64,000 nt of DNA from positions 1-64,000 of the forward strand of contig JBNKZD010000291.1 of the NCBI GenBank assembly GCA_050301235.1. The letters are read 5' to 3'. Positions 17,423 to 25,835 of this stretch are shown piece after piece. Below the pieces are notes generated by a model. The model did no database searches, was not told the origin of the DNA, and saw only the letters and a list, made by a program, of their open reading frames with translations. Made by a program: the position numbers and the translations under genes. The DNA is from JAFGIN01 sp050301235. Lineage in GTDB: Bacteria; Fibrobacterota; Chitinivibrionia; Chitinivibrionales; Chitinispirillaceae. Within the stretch, counting starts at the first letter, position 1; every line of letters begins with the position of its first letter.

Positions 17423-20400
17423 ATGAGAGATCGTATCAACGTTGACAATAAGGAACCATCGATACGGCCAGTTAATACGGCTTTAAAACAGAATATCGTT
17501 GCCGCTAAAACTACAACTCGCAGCTTACTGACATTTTCTCTTCTGCTGCTGATTGTAGTACTTCATCAAATAGAAGCAAAAATCAAAGTTGCCATAAATT
17601 CCGGTAACCCGGTTTACCCGTTCCCACAGTTTCAGCCTTACAAAAACCCAACCAGTACTCTCAATAACCTGGGGACTAACAATTCATGTGGTGTACCTCA
17701 TGCTGAAATGGAAAAGACTATCAGGGAAGGGTATCAGATCCAGATGAACCGGGCATCAAAACCCGGTGGAGGAGTTAGTGGCATAGACTATATAAAATAT
17801 GCATCCAATCCACAATGCTCCGAAGGAGATGGTTATGGACTGCTCGGTGCTGCTGCAATGGCCGATAAACAAACATTTGATGGAATGTGGCTATACATCC
17901 ACGACTTTACATTAAACAAAGTTAAAAAATACAGTGATTGCAAAGAAACCAGCCCCGGGTACCTTTACAGTCAACTTCCCGGATGGACTGGCGCTACAGC
18001 AAATTCGGCTACAGATGGAGATGTTGATATGGCATTTGCACTGCTCTGTGCATATTACCAGTGGGGCGAATTCATGGGAATCAATGATGCCTGCGGGAAT
18101 CCGATCTCTTATAAAAAGGAAGCTATTAATTTTATTAAAGCCTTGACAGACTCGTTTACCTTTGTTTCCAGTGGAAGTGGCTTACTGTCAGGAGATATCG
18201 GACTTGATGGCTATGTCAAGAATGGCGATAGCTGGTCTGAATTGACCGATTGGGCAGCGAGCACTGCCCGGACCGGATATACAAAACCGGCACAAGGAGT
18301 TGGCTCACCTCTGTATCTTGATTATGTTGCACCTGCTTATTTCAAAATGTTTGCCGACTTTTTAGTTAAGGAAGATTCCGCTAAGTACGCCTGGAATATT
18401 TCACAATTCAGACGAGCAACTGCATCATCAGACTGGTTGATCGGGCAGCTTTATTCAGCCAGCTCAAAAAACATTCCATTTGCTGGTGAAGTAACCCTTT
18501 CTGCATCAAATGTGCCAACATTTAAAAATCTTCTGTGCGCAGAAGATATGCGGCTGGGGTGGCGAACTATATTGAATTATGTCTGGAGTGGCAACCCCAA
18601 CTACTCATGGGATCCGGCAAAGCATCAGATTATACCAGGAACTCAAAATACATTTGAACGCGATATGGGAATGCGATATGCAAAATTCTTATGGGATACA
18701 CGTCAAACACCCTGGAATAATGGATGTGTAAGCGGAGCCAACGACCTTTATCCCTATTGGGGACCATCGGTACTCTGGACAGACTGGGACTATGATGGAA
18801 GTAAAGGCAACTTCTTTTTCCAGAATTGGATACAGGGAGCAGGATCTCCATCAGCGGTTACCTCCCAGGATTTCCAACTGATGGGCGAAATGTTCCGGCA
18901 ACTTGAAATAGAATTCAATGTTGATGATGGTGGCACTGATGGATATCTTGATGCAATCCCCTTTTATTTTCACGGCTGGTTTCGTCAACTTGGCCTGCTG
19001 GTATTAACAGGTAATTATCCCGCACCATCGGATATTAAAGCAGGCGCAAATATGAAAGTATATCTTGATATCGATAAAACATTCGCATTTGAAAAAGATA
19101 CAGTCACCTACACAATCGATTACAGGAATTACGGTTCACTGGATGCAACCGGAGTCACTATTACCGACACATTAAACAAGGATTTTGCCTTCGTTTCGGC
19201 TACAGGAGGCGGAACGTATAATAACACTTCGCATACAGTCGAATGGAATATCGGTAAAGTGCCTGGATTTAAAACTGCAACCGGTATTACTCCAACTGTT
19301 GGTCAGGTAAAACTCAAAGTGGTTGTAGCAACTGCAACACAGAAACAGTACCGAAATAAAGTCAGCATCTCCTGTGATAATGGTACCGGATGGACTTCAA
19401 ATGATTACCCCAACAATATCACCGCAGTGATGGAACGTAACCATCTTGACATTGCAAAAAGAGCACTCATTTGCAAATACTCAGCTTCAAAAACACTTTT
19501 TAAACCTGGCGAAACGGTCGAGTTTACAATTGATTTTGAAAACAGTTCTGAAGCCGGCTGGATCAATGGAGGACGACCTGGAGTGAACTTCTCCTTCTCA
19601 CAGGTAGATCTCGCACAGGGTGAAGGTCCGAACTCGGCAAAAAGTACAATGCGATTCAGACTGTTTAATGACGCAACTGAAGCGTATATCGATTTTGGTA
19701 ATTACAGGGTTTCCTATTTTCTTTACGATGAAACACATACGTGCATCTCTGGTACTTCAGATTGCACCAGTGGCTGGGGATTCACTCAAACTATCACTGA
19801 AGGGCTTAACAAAGCAAATGTCAAGCTTGTACACGAACTCATCGTTCCAGGTCAGGACACCCGCGGTAAATGGAATCAGCGGCTCATTGTCCAGTTCTCA
19901 GATCCAACAGCTGCTAACCGTGTAGAGAACCTGACAACAATTGACCACTTTCTGGCGGAATACAGAGGAATGCGAATCCGCATTCACAGAGGCGGTGTGG
20001 ATCCGTGTCGCATTGTGTGGTTCTTTAATTCCAGCGACTGGCAGCCGGTTAACTGGTCGAATGCATGGTCATGGAATCCTGACATCGGAGATAAAGATGA
20101 CGGTCTGTTTTTTCCAATTACCAACGACTGGACCGATCCTGATAAACCTGACGTACCTGTTACTACATGGAACCGCAAATCGTGTAAACCTGCGACAAAA
20201 ACGATCAATAATATCCTTGTAGAAGAATGGGATGGATATACCTGGCGAAGAGTCGCCGGAAATGGTCCTATGCCTGGTCGTGAAGTTAACAATGTAGTTA
20301 TCCGTGACACTATTCCGGAGGGATTCAGCTTTGTCGCTTTTACTGGAGAAAACCCTATGGGTATTGCTCCAAAAATTAACGGCAGAGTGGTTTCGTGGTC

Positions 20401-22558
20401 AGTGCCCAAAATGCAGATAAAAGAGGGTGGTACAATTAAATTTACTGCTAAAGCTGATGGTTCCTGCCCCGGTACTGCCGAACGTGAAGTTTACAACCGA
20501 GCCTGGATCTCTGCAGATAAAGAATCACCGTTTGCTGATAGTTCACTTCTTACGGTTTCCTGTGATACTGTCAAAAAACCGCCAACACCAGATCACATTG
20601 ACATCGTACTCGATACAATCACGTTTGGCCGTGCCAGTGATGAACCCCTGGCAAGAGTTACTTTAGATGCGGGCAATCTTTCAACAACTGTTTACGCTGT
20701 GATACGTGATAAGAATGGTAAATTTCTCAATTACGCCACAAACGCTACCTGGACTAGCCGGAACGACTCTGTCGCTACGGTAAAAGCTGGTTCGTATAAA
20801 TCAATTGCTACAATCACCAAGGTTGAAAAAGGTGCAACATTCATAGTAGTATCTGATCCATCACTACCCGGCAACAAAAGCGACTCTATCGCAATCACCG
20901 TCATCCCTACCCCACCCTGGCCAGCAATCGCTGAAGCTATCATGCTGGACAAAAACGCCGACCTCATTCCGGATTCGATGAAAATTAAACTTAACCGTCC
21001 ATTCCAGACAGGTCAGAAACTTGATTCTGTGGTGGTTTTTTATCGTGGAGAATATATCTCCTTTGTAGCATCTGAAGTACAATTGAATGATACTATTATT
21101 ACGTTTTCAATAAACAATCTCACCACAGCAGATCCTCGTCCATCTGGTACTGCGTACCTCAAAATAACAGTGGATGGAATTGCCAAGCAGGTTTCAAAGA
21201 GTATCGCTGACGGAATCGGCCCATCAATCCTTGAAGCGCGCCTGTATGAATCTGCCGATCGTAAGAGTGATACGCTTCTTCTGGTATTCTCAGAAGAGGT
21301 ACATACCATGAATTTTGATAACAAGACACTACAATTGATAAAATCAGGATTCAACGACACCATTGCGGTTTCGATTCTTTCGGCATCACCATCTGGTATT
21401 TACATTCAGACTCGAGTCGCACTTTCACAGCAAAACAGCAATCGTCCGGAAGTGGGTGATTATATCCGCTTTTTACCAGGCGATAAAGGTGGAAGCAGTA
21501 TTGATGTAGCTCTTAATCCCGCTCATCCAAAAAACAAAGCTGTTGTAATTAAATCCGGTCCTCCATCTATTGTCAAAGCTTGGTATAGCGATAATAACGC
21601 AGATGGTATTGTCAAAGATATCTACGTCCGTTTTTTAAGATCTGTTGACATTTCAAATATATCATTTACAGTGAACTGGGGAACTGCACTTGCAAGTAAC
21701 ATCAAAGACAAATCCCTTTCTTATCATAATAGTGACAGTAGTATTGTTCATGTCGTACTTCCCGACGATTTCACGTCAACAAATTCAATACGAACTTCAG
21801 GAAAAATATTCCTGAAACCTGAATTCCTTTCTACCAATGAGTCTCAGACAGGCTGGGCTACCGATAGCGCAGCACCGGTTATTCTCCAAGCATTGATCAG
21901 CGCCGCTGTTTCAACAAATGATACAAAAGTACCCGATACATTGACCGTCGTTTTTTCAGAACCGATATCGATAGTTAACACTCTAAAGCCTTTTACATTT
22001 ACATCTCAGAAGAATGTGCAATACACAATGGACCTGTCATTCCTTTCTATTAAAGACACGATCGGAACATTCCTGATCAATGATTATGATCCAGCTATCT
22101 ATCCATCTTCCGGTGACAGTATCCGGATATATATAAATGCCGTAAAGGATACAGCAGGAAATGTCCAGTCAAATGAGCACAACCGCAACGCACTTATTAC
22201 CATAAAACAGGGAGCATTCAAAATTCTTATAAAAGCCGGACCAAACCCACTCAACACCAATGGGACAGCAATTACCATAACCGCTACGCCGGATGGAAAG
22301 TTCAGAGCTGGCATAGGACTTGAAGCAAAGGTGAGCATCTTCGATAACCTTGGCAGTTGCGTCATTTCTGAAACCGCTATGAATGTTGATCCTCAAACTC
22401 AGGAAGCAGTTTTCGAATGGAAAGGGCTCAACCGGCGCGGGCGCAAGGTCGGTACAGGAACCTATATTGCAGTTGTAAATGCTAAAAGTGTCATTGGTGA
22501 GACATCCGGGAAGATCCTCATTGGTGTGCATAGTGAGCCACTGAGTGAGGAGAATTAG
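17423..22558 (+). CDS. Large secreted multidomain GH8 glycoside hydrolase
   Basis: 1711 residues. A polar N-terminus leads to a signal segment (about 34-51). The GH8 catalytic domain spans about 90-530, with the proton-donor motif CSEGDGYGLLGAAA (Glu about 134) and the second acidic motif TDGDVDMAFALL (about 195-205); GH8 enzymes cleave beta-1,4-glucans, xylan or chitosan. It is followed by a DUF11-type beta domain (about 545-660), a beta-rich module that may bind carbohydrate (about 675-860), a second DUF11-like domain (about 940-1045), a Big-type Ig domain (about 1060-1165), several SbsA-like Ig domains (about 1165-1600) and a FlgD-like C-terminal domain (about 1615-1705: AGPNPLN, VSIFDNLGSCV, GTGTYIAVV). 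The C-terminal domain resembles surface sorting or anchoring modules. It is most likely cell-surface bound. Confidence 0.88.
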   Translation: MRDRINVDNKEPSIRPVNTALKQNIVAAKTTTRSLLTFSLLLLIVVLHQIEAKIKVAINSGNPVYPFPQFQPYKNPTSTLNNLGTNNSCGVPHAEMEKTIREGYQIQMNRASKPGGGVSGIDYIKYASNPQCSEGDGYGLLGAAAMADKQTFDGMWLYIHDFTLNKVKKYSDCKETSPGYLYSQLPGWTGATANSATDGDVDMAFALLCAYYQWGEFMGINDACGNPISYKKEAINFIKALTDSFTFVSSGSGLLSGDIGLDGYVKNGDSWSELTDWAASTARTGYTKPAQGVGSPLYLDYVAPAYFKMFADFLVKEDSAKYAWNISQFRRATASSDWLIGQLYSASSKNIPFAGEVTLSASNVPTFKNLLCAEDMRLGWRTILNYVWSGNPNYSWDPAKHQIIPGTQNTFERDMGMRYAKFLWDTRQTPWNNGCVSGANDLYPYWGPSVLWTDWDYDGSKGNFFFQNWIQGAGSPSAVTSQDFQLMGEMFRQLEIEFNVDDGGTDGYLDAIPFYFHGWFRQLGLLVLTGNYPAPSDIKAGANMKVYLDIDKTFAFEKDTVTYTIDYRNYGSLDATGVTITDTLNKDFAFVSATGGGTYNNTSHTVEWNIGKVPGFKTATGITPTVGQVKLKVVVATATQKQYRNKVSISCDNGTGWTSNDYPNNITAVMERNHLDIAKRALICKYSASKTLFKPGETVEFTIDFENSSEAGWINGGRPGVNFSFSQVDLAQGEGPNSAKSTMRFRLFNDATEAYIDFGNYRVSYFLYDETHTCISGTSDCTSGWGFTQTITEGLNKANVKLVHELIVPGQDTRGKWNQRLIVQFSDPTAANRVENLTTIDHFLAEYRGMRIRIHRGGVDPCRIVWFFNSSDWQPVNWSNAWSWNPDIGDKDDGLFFPITNDWTDPDKPDVPVTTWNRKSCKPATKTINNILVEEWDGYTWRRVAGNGPMPGREVNNVVIRDTIPEGFSFVAFTGENPMGIAPKINGRVVSWSVPKMQIKEGGTIKFTAKADGSCPGTAEREVYNRAWISADKESPFADSSLLTVSCDTVKKPPTPDHIDIVLDTITFGRASDEPLARVTLDAGNLSTTVYAVIRDKNGKFLNYATNATWTSRNDSVATVKAGSYKSIATITKVEKGATFIVVSDPSLPGNKSDSIAITVIPTPPWPAIAEAIMLDKNADLIPDSMKIKLNRPFQTGQKLDSVVVFYRGEYISFVASEVQLNDTIITFSINNLTTADPRPSGTAYLKITVDGIAKQVSKSIADGIGPSILEARLYESADRKSDTLLLVFSEEVHTMNFDNKTLQLIKSGFNDTIAVSILSASPSGIYIQTRVALSQQNSNRPEVGDYIRFLPGDKGGSSIDVALNPAHPKNKAVVIKSGPPSIVKAWYSDNNADGIVKDIYVRFLRSVDISNISFTVNWGTALASNIKDKSLSYHNSDSSIVHVVLPDDFTSTNSIRTSGKIFLKPEFLSTNESQTGWATDSAAPVILQALISAAVSTNDTKVPDTLTVVFSEPISIVNTLKPFTFTSQKNVQYTMDLSFLSIKDTIGTFLINDYDPAIYPSSGDSIRIYINAVKDTAGNVQSNEHNRNALITIKQGAFKILIKAGPNPLNTNGTAITITATPDGKFRAGIGLEAKVSIFDNLGSCVISETAMNVDPQTQEAVFEWKGLNRRGRKVGTGTYIAVVNAKSVIGETSGKILIGVHSEPLSEEN

Positions 22559-22595
22559 GAGATTTGTACACTCTCAATAATTAACAACTGTTTAG

Positions 22596-22645
22596 CCTGA
22601 ACTTACCCTGCCTCTTGTAGCTTTTTGTGTAGTAGGCAGTTCAGG
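22596..22645 (+). terminator. Long interrupted hairpin after the GH8 gene
   Basis: CCTGAA pairs with TTCAGG and, inside it, CTGCCT with AGGCAG, starting 38 bases past the GH8 stop codon. The stem is interrupted by a one-sided bulge and there is no T-run, so it is only a possible terminator or transcript end structure. Confidence 0.35.
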
Positions 22646-23041
22646 TTCTCTACCCTGCCGTAAAAGGTGTATTCCTCTATTAATTATTTCCGGAAGCTTG
22701 CAATGGACTAAGCTGTACTTCAATCAATAATTGAAACAGACAAACGCAACCTATACCTTCAAGTATGTAGGCGTAATGGAAGAGAACAACTTGAAATTTA
22801 TTATGGTGCGCAGTTATTGGAGACTGTTGTTGACAATAAGTACGTAATGTTGCCTGATCAAAAGCTTCCCGCAATCTTACATTTAAAGCTGCTTTTTTTG
22901 CTGCCTTTAGATTCGGTTACCCAAAAACATCATTTTTCAGTGCAATCGCAGTTGTTGATTTCTGTGTTCTTTCAAAGAACGGATGGAAAACATGATCGCT
23001 TTCCTTATGTATCTTCTATATTCTCACTCACTTAACCAAAA
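22646..23041. other. Decayed intergenic sequence
   Basis: No intact gene. Open frames here are short, lack family resemblance and are interrupted. Together with the LytTR and dioxygenase remnants just downstream, this suggests degraded coding DNA. Confidence 0.45.
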
Positions 23042-23245
23042 ATGAGTTTTATAGTACAACGTTTTCTTTCAAACAAGTTCCTAAGAGTTAACCGAAGTTA
23101 TTTAGTAAATATACGTCATCTCAAAGAGTTAAAACGCCACTCAAGCGGCAGGTGGCTTATAACAATGAATGTCCCTCACCCTGACGACCTTTTCATTGGG
23201 GACAAATATTATGAACAATTTCGAAACACTCTCAAATTTAAATAG
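23042..23245 (+). pseudogene. LytTR DNA-binding domain remnant
   Basis: 67 residues matching only the C-terminal part of a LytTR DNA-binding domain: KFLRVNRSYLVNIRHLKEL is very close to the family core 'FlRvHRSylVNl.hI', followed by RWLITMN and KYYEQFRNTLK, the usual end of the domain. A stop codon sits a few codons upstream, and no response-regulator receiver domain or first LytTR strands are present. It is most likely a fragment of a lost LytR/AlgR-type regulator. A separately expressed mini-LytTR protein is unlikely because the domain itself is incomplete. Confidence 0.65.
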
Positions 23246-23293
23246 AACTCTTGCATAAACAGTATTCAGTGCACACAGCAAAGAACAGACGGG

Positions 23294-23515
23294 GTGACAC
23301 TTAAAGATGCATCAAAGCCGGATCTATATTATGATTATCATGGTTTTCCCAAGAAAGCATACCAGCTATCCTGAATATCATTGAATCCGGTGTCTCACAC
23401 AGGATGTATTGTTTTAGAAAGAAATCTCGGATGCAATAACGCTTACAGGAGCAACAGCTTGAAAACATATTACTGCTACACTCAGTTTTCTGTAACTCGC
23501 CACTTTAAGTGTCAC
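23294..23515. repeat. 222-bp segment bounded by perfect 13-bp inverted repeats
   Basis: GTGACACTTAAAG (23294-23306) and its exact reverse complement CTTTAAGTGTCAC (23503-23515) bound a non-coding segment. The arrangement resembles a small non-autonomous insertion element. No target-site duplication is obvious. Confidence 0.5.
23306..23374 (+). pseudogene. Possible remnant of a DODA-type extradiol dioxygenase
   Basis: A 22-codon frame reads DASKPDLYYDYHGFPKKAYQ then ends in TGA. The 'PD..YDY.GFP...Y' pattern is characteristic of 4,5-DOPA-type aromatic ring-opening dioxygenases (YgiD family). A stop codon lies just upstream and nothing else of the enzyme is recognisable. The match is short and may be coincidental. 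Confidence 0.35.
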
Positions 23516-23886
23516 ACAATGTCATATTTATTCGAGGCACCTGTGCGAATGGGTAATACCTATTTTGGGACGTTATCAAATTAGCAAAATAAGCTTCACA
23601 AGAGAAATATCTTCCAGTTGACACATTCTACAAACATCTCTGTAAAACGCTCAATTAAGCAGTTATTTTGACACCGTCCCCAGTTTCGGACAGAAGAAAC
23701 ATAACAAACCCTCTTTGTAAAATTTTCCGACAACATTTGAATTGTTTTACATTTTGGAATTAAAAATATCCAGGTTTTTAAATGTTTAGCTTGTTTTTTT
23801 TGGCATACTTTTTGATACCGAAGAAGAGTTTGTATTTTATTCAATCAATTAATCCCTTTTCATCTCATCCAATAAAGGAGTTGTAT

Positions 23887-24645
23887 ATGGTTACGAAAAC
23901 CAACTTTAGTACGGTAGTCCTATGTTCAGCTGCATTTCTTCTCTTTGTCAACACCTTAAATGTTTCGGCGGGTCTTATTATAGCATCTGGTGATGCTACC
24001 CCGGCGTTTTATGCCTCTGATCCGGGAAACGATCTCTTTTTTGAGGAAATTCTCGGTGGGGGAAACCGCGTAGTAATCAATGATCCAAATAATATCTGGA
24101 TCGGAGAAAATCTTAATGCATACTACAATAGCCTTTCAGGGGTAACATCGACAATGTACAATAATGAGGTAGTGACTAATGTATTATTGACTGACGTTGA
24201 TCTTTTTGTGACTAGCCTGGTAACAGATGAGCTTAACTCAGAAGAACTTTCGGCGCTGAATACATTTGTCAACAATGGCGGTTCTGTAATTTTTATGGGT
24301 GATTATACGCAATCTCCAGATGCTATCAACAATGCACTTGCAGGAATCGGAAGCAGTATGCATTTAAATACACCTATTAATGATATTGGTACCCATTATG
24401 CAACAGGAAGCCAAATTGATGCCACCCCATTAACTTCCGAAATAACAACTTTCACCTATGGTTATACGTATGGAGTTTCGGGTGGACAATCACTTTTCCG
24501 TGATCTCAGTAACAGAACCTTTATGGCGTATGAAGGTACTTTTCAACATGATGTTCCTGAGCCGGCAATAATACCTCTTTTTGTTTTCGGGATTATTTTC
24601 CTTGGTTTTAGTTTACATCTCAATAAGATTAAATCGCAAGCGTAA
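23887..24645 (+). CDS. PEP-CTERM sorted extracellular protein
   Basis: 252 residues from the ATG preceded by AAAGGAG. It has a signal peptide (about 1-28, ending NVSAG), a mature region with LNTFVNNGGSVIFMGDY resembling the DUF4350/GATase-like 'open flap' motif found in many surface proteins, and the C-terminal tripartite sorting signal: VPEP, a hydrophobic helix (IIPLFVFGIIFLGFSL) and a short basic tail (HLNKIKSQA). Known PEP-CTERM proteins are cleaved by exosortase (EpsH) and exported to biofilm matrix. No exosortase or PEP-CTERM polysaccharide locus is recognisable in this window. The basic tail is weaker than the usual arginine cluster. Confidence 0.8.
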   Translation: MVTKTNFSTVVLCSAAFLLFVNTLNVSAGLIIASGDATPAFYASDPGNDLFFEEILGGGNRVVINDPNNIWIGENLNAYYNSLSGVTSTMYNNEVVTNVLLTDVDLFVTSLVTDELNSEELSALNTFVNNGGSVIFMGDYTQSPDAINNALAGIGSSMHLNTPINDIGTHYATGSQIDATPLTSEITTFTYGYTYGVSGGQSLFRDLSNRTFMAYEGTFQHDVPEPAIIPLFVFGIIFLGFSLHLNKIKSQA

Positions 24646-24654
24646 AATAAACAA

Positions 24655-24683
24655 TAGACTCTCTTAAACCATTTGGGAGTCTA
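24655..24683 (+). terminator. Hairpin after PEP-CTERM gene
   Basis: TAGACTC pairs with GAGTCTA over a 15-base loop, nine bases after the stop codon. There is no T-run; possible weak terminator. Confidence 0.4.
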
Positions 24684-24701
24684 CACACCTAAAAGTTTGA
24701 A

Positions 24702-24895
24702 ATGATCAGCAAGATTGTTACGGTCAGAAAACTTTCATCAAAATCCACTCAATCAGAAGCTCCTGCATATTGGTTATCAAAGACACCAGAAAAAGGCTTG
24801 GAGCTGTTGAAATATTAAGGATTCAATTCCATTGAAGTACATCAAGACTTCAAAGAGTTGCTAAAGTTATTAAACGCGTGGGGTGCCTTCACTAA
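24702..24895 (+). pseudogene. Frameshifted antitoxin-like gene of a nucleotidyltransferase-type TA pair
   Basis: The first frame reads MISKIVTVRKLSSKSTQSEA then PAYWLSKTPEKGLEL, and the sequence continues in another frame as VEILRIQFH, stop, STSRLQRVAKVIKRV. Together these reproduce the small protein with 'YWLSKTPEERLEAVE.LRRQ..G...RLQRV.KVIKR' that usually sits directly upstream of a nucleotidyltransferase toxin. One frameshift and one TGA (probably from a glycine codon) break it. No toxin gene follows, so the module is dead. Adjacent LytTR remnants point to a decaying accessory patch. Confidence 0.7.
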
Positions 24896-24948
24896 AATTG
24901 TGTGAATTATAAAATGAAGGTTCCTGCAGCCATTTTGATTTATATTAA

Positions 24949-25524
24949 TCAATTCCCTATTGTTTTACTATTGTCACCATGCCACATCCCGAAATACTGG
25001 CCGATTAATCTGCTTTTTGAGCAGATGATTGCAATAATCGCAAAAAGAAAAATAAATCCAATGAAACCATACAACAAACAAAGGATCCATGAAATAACTG
25101 TTGTCATTCCACTGAGGGAGATTATAGAATCCGATTTATGACCAGGAGCACCGATAACGGGATTTTCCGGCAGGTATACCACCGGGTAACAATCCCCTTT
25201 GAGATATTCCAGTTTGTCTTTAAAATACCAGTCGTGACCATTCATTGTGAATCTTCTAAAGTTAACTGCATAATGTCGCACAGTGCGAAACCGTCGTGGA
25301 ACGGAGGTTTTAAAAGTTACTCTAACACCTTTTGCAATTGCTATACACTCCATGCCTCGTGTTTTGAGCAGAATTCCATTATAAAGATGGATCAGGAGAC
25401 TTCCTCCAAATGAGACTGCAGCAAGAATGGTAACCAGAATCAAAAAGTGTTTCTCTGCAGCCTTTGTGGTTTGATTCTGGCGCGATTTTACAATTGGTAG
25501 TGATCGGGACTGCCATTTTTCCAT
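24949..25524 (-). CDS. DUF3592-like membrane protein
   Basis: 191 residues with a membrane segment at about 27-48 (FLILVTILAAVSFGGSLLIHLY) and a second at about 132-165. Between them is a beta-rich region with the DUF3592 pattern: VRVTFKTSV, YAVNFRRFTMNG, KGDCYPVVYLPENPVIG. DUF3592 proteins are two-span membrane proteins of unknown function. The product ends in a polar tail. No operon partner is visible. Confidence 0.65.
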   Translation of the reverse strand: MEKWQSRSLPIVKSRQNQTTKAAEKHFLILVTILAAVSFGGSLLIHLYNGILLKTRGMECIAIAKGVRVTFKTSVPRRFRTVRHYAVNFRRFTMNGHDWYFKDKLEYLKGDCYPVVYLPENPVIGAPGHKSDSIISLSGMTTVISWILCLLYGFIGFIFLFAIIAIICSKSRLIGQYFGMWHGDNSKTIGN

Positions 25525-25782
25525 ATTTGATTTATGCTCTATTTATAATTTCTCCTGCACTCAGAATCCTGCATTTACTATCGCAATGCTTGATTGTTGC
25601 TGCAAATGTATAAAATATACTATGCCGGTATTTCTGATGAGGTTTGTGAATGCCCCCCCAAGGACTTCACAGGGATACCCTTTACAGGATCGACCGCTCG
25701 ACAAACAGCCTCAAAAATATAGCCAGAAAGAATCGAAGGGTGCTGAAAGCGAGTTTTGCAATTACCTTAAAAAACAAAAAAA
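25525..25782. other. Intergenic region upstream of DUF3592 gene
   Basis: It holds the upstream region of the DUF3592 gene and the approach to the bidirectional terminator. No RNA gene, repeat or convincing reading frame was seen. Confidence 0.45.
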
Positions 25783-25810
25783 ATCCTCATCACAACGATG
25801 AGGATTTTTA
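25783..25810 (-). terminator. Strong Rho-independent terminator, probably bidirectional
   Basis: ATCCTCATC and GATGAGGAT form a perfect 9-bp stem over a 5-base loop. T-runs follow on both strands (five on plus, seven on minus). It lies 26 bases past the stop codon of the lipoprotein gene and probably ends the whole minus-strand unit that includes the STAS and FliK genes. Confidence 0.85.
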
Positions 25811-25835
25811 TAAAGACCAGAAAATTAAAACCTAA

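Noticed and set aside
22680..23035. Short frames on both strands after the GH8 gene
   Set aside because: No similarity to any known family; they overlap one another and the composition fits decayed DNA.
23596..23844. 82-codon minus-strand frame before PEP-CTERM gene
   Set aside because: No motif, no ribosome-binding site and AT-rich chance composition.
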